DNA of 7,223 bases. Origin: Gemmatimonadales bacterium. Its GTDB lineage: Bacteria; Gemmatimonadota; Gemmatimonadetes; Gemmatimonadales; GWC2-71-9. The notes beneath the pieces were generated by a model. It was not told where the DNA came from. It made no database searches and was given only the letters and a program-made list of their open reading frames with translations. Within the stretch, counting starts at the first letter, position 1. The number at the start of each line of letters is the position of its first letter. The DNA is taken from NCBI GenBank assembly GCA_030597435.1, contig JAUVRV010000128.1, positions 1 through 7,223 on the forward strand, given 5' to 3'. Positions 1-4,603 of the stretch are shown here, piece by piece. A program made the translations under genes and the position numbers.

Positions 1-494
1 TGCTCGAGAGTCAAGAAATGCGACCCGCGATCTTCTCTCCTGCAACCAAGGCAGAGGAAGGCCACGACGAGAACATCACGTTCGATCGTATGTTGAGTGA
101 GGCGGGTGAAGCAGTGGCGACCCGGTTGCGGGACGTTAGCATGGCACTGTACGAAGCAGGCGGGGAGCGCGCCCGGAAAAACGGCATAATCATCGCCGAC
201 ACCAAGTTCGAGTTTGGCCGATCGGCCGCGGGCGACTTGGTACTCATCGATGAACTGCTGACACCGGACTCTTCTCGCTTCTGGCCGGCCGATAAGTACG
301 AGGTAGGTAGGGGGCAGCCAAGCTTCGACAAGCAGCCTTTGCGTGACTACCTGGCGGGGCTGAAGCGCAACGGAGAGTGGAACGGTGAGGCTCCGCCACC
401 GACTCTTCCGGCCGAAGTGGTGCGGGCGACGAGCATCCGCTATCAGGACGCCTACCTCAGGATCACCGGCGAACGGCTCTCCGACAGTCTGTGA
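1..494 (+). CDS. purC: SAICAR synthetase (phosphoribosylaminoimidazole-succinocarboxamide synthase), 3' part
   Basis: PurC ligates aspartate to CAIR using ATP, giving SAICAR in cytosolic de novo purine synthesis. The window opens inside the gene. The frame is open from the first complete codon at position 3, and the ATG at 18 is an internal Met, because the residues before it (LESQE) already fit the family. Visible signatures are the active-site block ATKAEEGHDENI (about 42-77), the DTKFEFG strand (198-218) and DELLTPDSSRFW (249-284), which are the nucleotide/substrate-binding elements of the long-form enzyme. About 164 residues are present. The family is usually 240-300 residues, so roughly the N-terminal third to half, with the ATP-grasp-like lobe, lies outside. 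The TGA stop at 492-494 overlaps the GTG start of psd by four bases, so the two are very likely co-translated. No defect is seen in the visible part. Confidence 0.95.
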   Translation, partial: LESQEMRPAIFSPATKAEEGHDENITFDRMLSEAGEAVATRLRDVSMALYEAGGERARKNGIIIADTKFEFGRSAAGDLVLIDELLTPDSSRFWPADKYEVGRGQPSFDKQPLRDYLAGLKRNGEWNGEAPPPTLPAEVVRATSIRYQDAYLRITGERLSDSL

Positions 495-1141
495 GAATCG
501 CACCAGAGGGCCGTCCATTCTTGATCATGGCCTGGGCCGTTCTGGCCGGCGGTCTGGCTCTGGCCTGGGTCCTGGATTTCGGATGGTGGGTGGTCTTCCC
601 CGCTCTGTGGGCTCCCGTCGCACTGTGGGTCCCTTGGTTCTTTCGCGACCCCATTCGCCGAGGACCTCGGGGAGACTCACTGGTACTGGCACCGGCAGAC
701 GGCCGCGTTGTGGCCATCACCGAGGTAGACGAGCCTGACTTCATGAGGGGACCGGCTCGCAAGATCTCGATCTTCATGAACGTGTTCAATGTGCATGTGA
801 ACCGGCATCCGGTTGACGGCGTGGTTGCGTACAGACACTATCGGGCAGGCAAGTTCGTCAACGCCACGCTTGATAAGGCAAGTATCGACAATGAGCGGTC
901 GTCGCTCGGTGTGGACGGACCGAAGGGCAGACTGTTGGTAAGACAGATAGCCGGTTTGGTCGCCCGGCGCATCGTCACCGATCCCAGTGAGGGGGACGTG
1001 GTGCAGCAAGGGGAGAGACTGGGAGTCATCCGGTTCGGATCGCGGCTCGACACATTCATCCCGCTCGCGGCGAAGGTCACGGTGAGCTTGGTAGACCAAA
1101 CGCTAGCCGGCGTAACTGTAATCGCGGAGTGGCCAGCATGA
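491..1141 (+). CDS. psd: Phosphatidylserine decarboxylase, short (216-residue) proenzyme
   Basis: Psd decarboxylates phosphatidylserine to phosphatidylethanolamine at the membrane, after self-cleavage creates a pyruvoyl group. Two hydrophobic stretches near the N terminus (about residues 11-29 and 31-51) should anchor it. Then follow APADGRV (68-74), NVFNVHVNRHPV (97-108), DNERSSL (133-139), the conserved QIAGLVARRIV (152-162) and RFGSRLDTFIP (181-191). Cleavage is expected between Gly183 and Ser184; Ser184 becomes the pyruvoyl group. Asp70 and one of His102/His106 are the likely partners in the Asp-His-Ser catalytic set known in the family. The length fits the short bacterial/archaeal-type Psd, not the roughly 300-residue E. 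coli type. The GTG start at 491 overlaps the purC stop and has no clear Shine-Dalgarno, which suggests translational coupling; an ATG at 527 is a less likely alternative because it would cut into the first hydrophobic segment. The product of the next gene supplies its substrate. Confidence 0.93.
   Translation: MRIAPEGRPFLIMAWAVLAGGLALAWVLDFGWWVVFPALWAPVALWVPWFFRDPIRRGPRGDSLVLAPADGRVVAITEVDEPDFMRGPARKISIFMNVFNVHVNRHPVDGVVAYRHYRAGKFVNATLDKASIDNERSSLGVDGPKGRLLVRQIAGLVARRIVTDPSEGDVVQQGERLGVIRFGSRLDTFIPLAAKVTVSLVDQTLAGVTVIAEWPA
1126..1129 (+). promoter_or_regulatory. Shine-Dalgarno for pssA
   Basis: GGAG lies inside the end of psd, 8 bases before the ATG at 1138. It decides the pssA start: the in-frame GTG at 1129 overlaps this element and so could not use it. 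Confidence 0.6.
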
Positions 1142-1980
1142 CACGTTCATCCCGTCGTCGCAGCAGAGTACGCAGCGTCATAATCGTGGTGCCCAGCCTC
1201 TTCACGCTGGCGAACCTGTTCTTCGGAATCTGGTCCATCGTACTAGCATCTCAGGGCTCATTCTACCTGGCCAGCTGGTGGATTGTCATAGCCGGCGTGC
1301 TGGACACGATCGACGGACTGTCGGCTCGCATGAGCAAGACCGGCACCAAGTTCGGTGGTGAACTGGATTCACTGGTAGATATAGTCAGTTTCGGCGTAGC
1401 TCCGGCGATCCTCATCTATTTCCTCATGCTGTCGAGCACCGGTCCATATGCCTGGGTGTTCTGCTACGCGTTCGTGGTTTGCGTGGCACTGCGACTGGCT
1501 CGGTACAACGTCCAAGCCACCGAGTCGCACAGATCCGGCTTCACCGGACTGCCGTCGCCCGCCGCAGGCATGACGCTCGCCACGTTCTACCCCTTCACCC
1601 AGACCGATTTCTTCCAGACCCAACTGACCGACCTACCGTGGCCGCAGATAATGATCTTCCTGATGATCGCATTGGGGCTGGCCATGGTGAGCCAGATACA
1701 TTATGCCCGGCTCCCTGGGATTGGCTTCCGTACCCGGCGCGGCATCCTGGGGCTCGCCGTGAACGTCACAGTCCTCGGATTTGCGATCTGGTCACGTGAC
1801 ATCTTCTTCTTCCCGCTGGGGATTACATATTTCGCATACGGGTTCCTGCGAGGGGCCGTGATCGGCTTCCTGGAACGAGAGGACGACGAAGAGAAAGACG
1901 AAGAGACCGCCGAGATCCGGCGTCCCCGGGTTGTCGCCGACCTCCCAGAGCAAGAACAGCGGCAGAAGCCGGCGGGCTAG
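1138..1980 (+). CDS. pssA: CDP-diacylglycerol-serine O-phosphatidyltransferase
   Basis: This integral membrane enzyme transfers phosphatidyl from CDP-diacylglycerol to serine, making the phosphatidylserine that psd decarboxylates. The CDP-alcohol phosphatidyltransferase signature D-x2-D-G-x2-A-R-x8-G-x3-D-x3-D is complete: Asp56, Asp59-Gly60, Ala63-Arg64, Gly73, Asp77 and Asp81. These Asp residues bind metal and act in catalysis. A basic N terminus (RRRSRVR) precedes several hydrophobic segments (about 14-38, 42-56, 82-100, 103-120, 168-185, 203-218 and 222-245), typical of the PssA family. The last 35 residues are a highly charged tail, first acidic (EREDDEEKDEE, 246-256) and then basic and polar, probably cytosolic. 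The ATG at 1138 is preferred over the GTG at 1129: it forms a 4-base ATGA overlap with the psd stop and lies 8 bases after GGAG (1126-1129). With that start the protein is 280 residues, near the usual length of the family. Confidence 0.93.
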   Translation: MTRSSRRRSRVRSVIIVVPSLFTLANLFFGIWSIVLASQGSFYLASWWIVIAGVLDTIDGLSARMSKTGTKFGGELDSLVDIVSFGVAPAILIYFLMLSSTGPYAWVFCYAFVVCVALRLARYNVQATESHRSGFTGLPSPAAGMTLATFYPFTQTDFFQTQLTDLPWPQIMIFLMIALGLAMVSQIHYARLPGIGFRTRRGILGLAVNVTVLGFAIWSRDIFFFPLGITYFAYGFLRGAVIGFLEREDDEEKDEETAEIRRPRVVADLPEQEQRQKPAG

Positions 1981-2066
1981 GGCCAGAAAAGTCTCAAAAT
2001 GGGATATTGGTCACCTCCGGGCCCTCAAAAACCACTATCTTATGCTTTCAGTTACCCGCTGGCCCA

Positions 2067-2084
2067 CGGCGGGCGTTCCCGCCG
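2067..2084 (+). other. GC-rich hairpin in the 5' leader of the lipoprotein gene
   Basis: CGGCGGG (2067-2073) and CCCGCCG (2078-2084) are perfectly complementary around the 4-base loop CGTT. There is no T run after it, so a classical intrinsic terminator is not supported. It could be a 3' barrier for the purC-psd-pssA transcript, an RNA-stability element, or a leader structure of the next gene. Chance formation in GC-rich DNA is possible, but seven consecutive G-C pairs with a tetraloop would be stable. Confidence 0.5.
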
Positions 2085-2114
2085 CCGGCGCGGCAGTCGG
2101 CGCTGAACTCTTGT

Positions 2115-2120
2115 AGGAGG
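2115..2120 (+). promoter_or_regulatory. Strong Shine-Dalgarno for the lipoprotein gene
   Basis: A perfect AGGAGG lies 6 bases before the GTG at 2127. This is the best ribosome binding site in the window and fixes the start of the lipoprotein, ruling out the longer reading from 2007. Confidence 0.8.
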
Positions 2121-2126
2121 CACGCG

Positions 2127-2657
2127 GTGAGATGGCCAACTCTCGCAGCAGCAACCCTGGTGACGGTAGCAATCTCGGGATGTGACAGAATTCCGGGCTT
2201 GGGCGGTGGAGAGGAAGAGACCCCACCACCCGATACCGCCATCGCCACAGCACAGGTCCAGGACACAGTGGTGCAACCCCAGGAGCCCCAGACCACCCCG
2301 GAAACGGCACAACCGGAGCCGCCCCCACCAGCGGAACCGCAGGTCCAACAGCCGGTGTCCTCAGGAGTGGACGAACCCTGGACGCAGACCCACACCGGTA
2401 CGGTGAATCCCGGAATGACCAAAGACGAGGTCGTTGCTGTATGGGGTGAGCCGGTCACGGAGCGATCGGCCGGTGAATGGACCTACCTGTACTACCGGAA
2501 CGGGTGTGAGGTGACTTGCGGGACCTACGACGTTGTCCTGTTCCAAGGTGGCCAGGTGGCAGACGCAATCGTCAGGGGTCCGGGACACACCTACGGAGGT
2601 GACTCCTCCTCACCCCCGGATAATCAGGCACAGTTCACCCCACCCGGGGGGGGATGA
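2127..2657 (+). CDS. Predicted lipoprotein with Pro/Gln/Glu-rich linker and BamE/SmpA-like domain
   Basis: With the GTG start at 2127 the product is 176 residues. It begins with a short signal peptide: Arg2, a hydrophobic core at about 5-16, and the lipobox ISGC ending at Cys19, which would be lipidated. Residues 31-78 form a low-complexity linker rich in Pro, Gln, Glu and Thr, suited to spanning the periplasm or peptidoglycan. Residues 91-150 look like a small BamE/SmpA-OmlA fold: GTVNPGMTKDEVVAVWGEP, then a strand EWTYLYY and a strand VVLFQGGQVADAIV. The G-M-T/S-x-x-E-V-x-x-x-x-G-x-P pattern is the hallmark of that group. Cys127 and Cys131 sit in NGCEVTCGTY and could form a disulfide. Asp20 follows the lipid Cys; in E. 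coli, Asp at +2 keeps lipoproteins in the inner membrane, but that rule may not hold in this organism. The protein ends in a Pro/Gly tail (TPPGGG) encoded partly by a run of eight G. The true role is unknown; a part in outer-membrane or envelope assembly is inference from the domain alone. Confidence 0.82.
   Translation: MRWPTLAAATLVTVAISGCDRIPGLGGGEEETPPPDTAIATAQVQDTVVQPQEPQTTPETAQPEPPPPAEPQVQQPVSSGVDEPWTQTHTGTVNPGMTKDEVVAVWGEPVTERSAGEWTYLYYRNGCEVTCGTYDVVLFQGGQVADAIVRGPGHTYGGDSSSPPDNQAQFTPPGGG
2646..2653 (+). repeat. Homopolymer of eight G at the lipoprotein/zinc-ribbon junction
   Basis: Eight consecutive G end the lipoprotein gene and abut ATGA, in which an ATG (2654-2656) overlaps the lipoprotein TGA (2655-2657). 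Gaining one G, or a -1 ribosomal slip on the tract, would carry the lipoprotein frame straight into the zinc-ribbon frame. Losing one G would give a short different tail ending at the TAG at 2671-2673. A sequencing or assembly length error is also possible here. Confidence 0.85.
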
Positions 2658-2667
2658 ACGAGCGGTT

Positions 2668-2674
2668 GGGTAGG
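2668..2674 (+). promoter_or_regulatory. Probable Shine-Dalgarno for the zinc-ribbon gene
   Basis: GGGTAGG lies 6 bases before the ATG at 2681, a usual spacing for an imperfect GG(A)GG-like site. The other in-frame ATG at 2654 is directly preceded by the G tract with no spacer, so this element favours the 2681 start. Confidence 0.45.
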
Positions 2675-2680
2675 CAGCGC

Positions 2681-2989
2681 ATGAGTGACAAGCCCAGCAG
2701 AAATGAAGCGGAGTACTTCGCTCTCCGAGAAGCCGAGTTGCACCGTGAGAGACACCGGGAGACAATCCAATCTCACGACGATGAAGAGCGCAAGACCCAC
2801 TTCATGAAGTGTCCTCACTGCGGCGCCGATCTGACCACTGTATCCGTGGACGGCCTCACGATCGACCGGTGTCGTGAATGCCAAGGTGTGTACATCGAAG
2901 CCAAAGCGGCAGAGAGAATGCTGAAGGCGAAGCAGGAAGCGTTGCACGGCATGTTCAAATCGATGATCCGCGGCGTCAGCTCGCACTGA
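2681..2989 (+). CDS. Small zinc-ribbon protein (TFIIB-type zinc finger family)
   Basis: This is a 102-residue, soluble, highly charged protein. The N-terminal part (about 5-40) is predicted helical and rich in Arg, Glu and His. It leads to a zinc ribbon: MKCPHCGADL (42-51) and DRCRECQGVYIEAKAAERM (62-80), with Cys44, Cys47, Cys64 and Cys67 as the four likely zinc ligands. The spacing and the motif C-x2-C-G...V-D-G-L-x-I-D-x-C-x2-C-x-G-v-y fit the zf-TFIIB domain family, small bacterial proteins of unknown function. The C terminus (80-102) is basic. The ATG at 2681 is chosen because MSDKPSRNEAEYFA resembles the N termini I recall for this family and a plausible ribosome binding site precedes it. 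An in-frame ATG at 2654 would add nine residues and give a 4-base overlap with the lipoprotein stop. The gene is very probably co-transcribed with the lipoprotein. Its role, whether nucleic-acid binding or protein binding, cannot be read from the sequence. Confidence 0.85.
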   Translation: MSDKPSRNEAEYFALREAELHRERHRETIQSHDDEERKTHFMKCPHCGADLTTVSVDGLTIDRCRECQGVYIEAKAAERMLKAKQEALHGMFKSMIRGVSSH

Positions 2990-3020
2990 CCGACGCTAGG
3001 CGCCGCCGATCCCACCACTC

Positions 3021-3056
3021 GCGGGTAATCCACCCGCCCGCTCCGACAAACCGGAG
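3021..3056 (+). terminator. Tandem hairpins after the zinc-ribbon gene (weak terminator candidate)
   Basis: GCGGGT (3021-3026) pairs with ACCCGC (3032-3037) across a 5-base loop, and CTCCG (3041-3045) pairs with CGGAG (3052-3056) across a 6-base loop. Both stems are perfect but short, and neither is followed by a T run. They lie 32 bases after the stop of the zinc-ribbon gene, a sensible position for transcript ending or 3' protection. Rho-dependent ending or simple chance structure are equally possible. Confidence 0.3.
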
Positions 3057-3162
3057 TCCGGAACGAACAGCCACACTCAACCCGGCGGCTCAGGGGCGAA
3101 CGAAGATTCGAGAGTACGCTGGATTTGGTGACCGGATTACATTTCGACTCCAATCCGTTCGC

Positions 3163-3170
3163 GGCGGAGG
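3163..3170 (+). promoter_or_regulatory. Shine-Dalgarno for purF
   Basis: GGCGGAGG lies 11 bases before the ATG at 3182, slightly longer than optimal spacing. It supports initiation at the Met directly before the catalytic Cys. Confidence 0.6.
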
Positions 3171-3181
3171 TAGTCTGAACT

Positions 3182-4603
3182 ATGTGTGGTGTCATCGGTG
3201 TGGCAGGGCTCAACAATGTGGCGGAGCTAGTCTATCTGGGTCTGTACGCTCTGCAGCATCGTGGCCAGGAATCGGCTGGCATCGTGGCGGTAGACGCAGA
3301 CGGGATTGCTCGTGGCCACCGGGGGATGGGCCTGGTTCCGGACGTCTTCACGCCCCGGGTGTTGAGCGAATTGCCCGGCGATCTCGCCGTCGGGCACACC
3401 CGGTACTCCACGGCTGGCAGCTCCGCCCTGTTGAACGCCCAGCCCAGCCTCGTTCACTACCATGCTGGGCCGCTAGCGCTCTCTCACAACGGCAATCTCA
3501 CCAACGCGGAACCGCTGCGCGACGATCTCGTGCGGAGGGGATCGATTTTCCAGTCGTCTTCCGATGCCGAAGTACTGGTCCATCTCATCGCCAGATCAGA
3601 AGGGAAGACCCCCGAAGATCAGATCATCGATGCACTCCAGCAGGTTGAGGGCGCATATACCCTGATTCTCACGATCGGCCGCACCATGTACGGGATCGTA
3701 GATCCTCGCGGCTTTAGACCTCTGGTCCTGGCCGAACTGAACGGGGGTTGGGTACTCGCCTCCGAGACCTGTGCCATGGACATCATTGGAGCGCGGCCGG
3801 TGCGCGAACTCGAGCCCGGCGAGTGGATAAAGATCGAAGACGGTAAGGTCATCGACCTACCACCATTGCCGCTGAAAGAGCCACACCGCTGCGTGTTTGA
3901 GTTGATCTACTTTTCACGCCCCGACAGCATTGTGTTCGGAACTTCGGTGGATTTGGTACGTCGCGAACTCGGCCGCCAGCTAGCCCGGGAACACCCCGCC
4001 CCTGGGGCCGACTGCGTCTTCTCCGTCCCCGACTCGGCCAACGCCATGGCGCTGGGCTTTGCCGAGCAAAGTGGAATCAAACTCGAGCACGGCCTCATCC
4101 GTAACCACTACGTGGGACGCACGTTCATCAATCCGGGACAGGCGTCTCGTACCGAAAAGGTCAGGATCAAGTTCAACCCCGTGCGGGAGGTAATGCAGGG
4201 CCAAAGGATCGTCGTCGTCGATGACTCGCTGGTACGCGGCACCACATCCACGGCCTTAGTGAGAATGATCAGGGAAGCGGGGGCACGAGAAGTGCACATG
4301 CGCCTGGCATCGCCGCCCATCACCGGACCCTGCTACTACGGGATCGACACCCCGACAAGGGAGGAGTTGATAGCAGCCACCCTGTCGATCGAAGAGATCC
4401 GTCAACAGTTGGGAGTGGACACACTGGGATACCTGTCTCTGGATGGCGTGTTGGCGGCCGCTGGGAACGCTGAAGGCCGGTTCTGCCACGCCTGTTTTTC
4501 TGGCAAGTACCCAACCGAGATCCCGCAAGGCTATGCCAAGCTGCAGCATCATCGCGAGGACGCATTGATGGTGGAGACCGATCTGATCCACACCAGACAG
4601 TGA
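3182..4603 (+). CDS. purF: Amidophosphoribosyltransferase (glutamine PRPP amidotransferase), Fe-S type
   Basis: PurF makes 5-phosphoribosylamine from PRPP and glutamine, releasing glutamate and pyrophosphate, the committed step of purine synthesis. The 473-residue product is full length. The N-terminal class II glutaminase domain (about 2-235) starts MCGVIGVAG; Cys2 becomes the N-terminal nucleophile once Met is removed. It also shows LQHRGQESAGI (25-34), GHTRYSTAG (71-79) and SHNGNLTN (101-108). The phosphoribosyltransferase domain follows, with the PRPP loop VVVDDSLVRGTTST (344-357). Cys237, Cys384, Cys435 and Cys438 (the last two in FCHACFSGKYP) match in spacing the four [4Fe-4S] ligands of the Bacillus subtilis enzyme. 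That enzyme has an 11-residue propeptide; here a TGA lies in frame at 3176-3178, one codon away from the ATG, so no propeptide can be encoded. The AMP/GMP feedback known for the family is likely but not shown by the sequence. The stop overlaps the GTG start of the dikinase gene by four bases. Confidence 0.97.
   Translation: MCGVIGVAGLNNVAELVYLGLYALQHRGQESAGIVAVDADGIARGHRGMGLVPDVFTPRVLSELPGDLAVGHTRYSTAGSSALLNAQPSLVHYHAGPLALSHNGNLTNAEPLRDDLVRRGSIFQSSSDAEVLVHLIARSEGKTPEDQIIDALQQVEGAYTLILTIGRTMYGIVDPRGFRPLVLAELNGGWVLASETCAMDIIGARPVRELEPGEWIKIEDGKVIDLPPLPLKEPHRCVFELIYFSRPDSIVFGTSVDLVRRELGRQLAREHPAPGADCVFSVPDSANAMALGFAEQSGIKLEHGLIRNHYVGRTFINPGQASRTEKVRIKFNPVREVMQGQRIVVVDDSLVRGTTSTALVRMIREAGAREVHMRLASPPITGPCYYGIDTPTREELIAATLSIEEIRQQLGVDTLGYLSLDGVLAAAGNAEGRFCHACFSGKYPTEIPQGYAKLQHHREDALMVETDLIHTRQ

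Larger units (their letters stand above)
1981..2126 (+). other. Intergenic region between pssA and the lipoprotein gene
   Basis: This non-coding gap follows the pssA stop. Its first part (about 1985-2050) is relatively A/T-rich, with the runs AAAA, TCAAAAT and CTCAAAAACC and the patch TATCTTATGCTTT near 2036-2048. A promoter could sit here, but no -35/-10 pair with acceptable spacing was found. Its second part is very GC-rich and holds a strong hairpin. The gap ends in a clear ribosome binding site. An in-frame GTG at 2007 would extend the lipoprotein upstream through the gap, but that extension would place the signal peptide internally, so the gap is taken as non-coding. Confidence 0.6.
2990..3181 (+). 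other. Intergenic region upstream of purF
   Basis: This 192-base non-coding gap lies between the zinc-ribbon gene and purF and is the likeliest place for a terminator and a new promoter. Its left half holds two small GC hairpins. Its right half holds a direct repeat GAACGAA (3061-3067 and 3098-3104) and a possible stem-loop near 3121-3157. TTGGTG (3125-3130) resembles a -35 box and TACATT (3138-3143) a -10 box, but they are too close to pair, so no promoter is called. No match to known purine-repressor boxes was recognised. Confidence 0.5.

Noticed and set aside
463..789. Minus-strand ORF across the purC/psd junction, and similar ones at 677-1099
   Set aside because: They are antisense to conserved genes with clear catalytic motifs and have no domain of their own.
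1129..1137. GTG at 1129 as the pssA start
   Set aside because: It overlaps the GGAG element; the ATG at 1138 has proper spacing and forms the usual ATGA overlap.
2007..2126. Upstream extension of the lipoprotein from the GTG at 2007
   Set aside because: It would bury the signal peptide 40 residues inside the protein and lacks a ribosome binding site, whereas AGGAGG is correctly placed for the GTG at 2127.
2048..2458. Minus-strand ORFs (97-136 codons) opposite the lipoprotein gene
   Set aside because: They are Gly/Trp/Ser/Cys-rich translations produced by the complement of the Pro/Gln-rich linker; the + strand gene has a signal peptide, lipobox and perfect ribosome site.
3107..3157. Sigma70-like promoter for purF built from TTCGAG or TTGGTG with TACATT or CAATCC
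   Set aside because: No pair has spacing of 16-18 bases with acceptable matches, so it was not called.
2878..3648. 256-codon + strand ORF spanning the end of the zinc-ribbon gene, the gap and purF
   Set aside because: It is out of frame with both well-supported genes, its translation is Arg/Gly/Ser-rich low-complexity text, and it shows no known motif.
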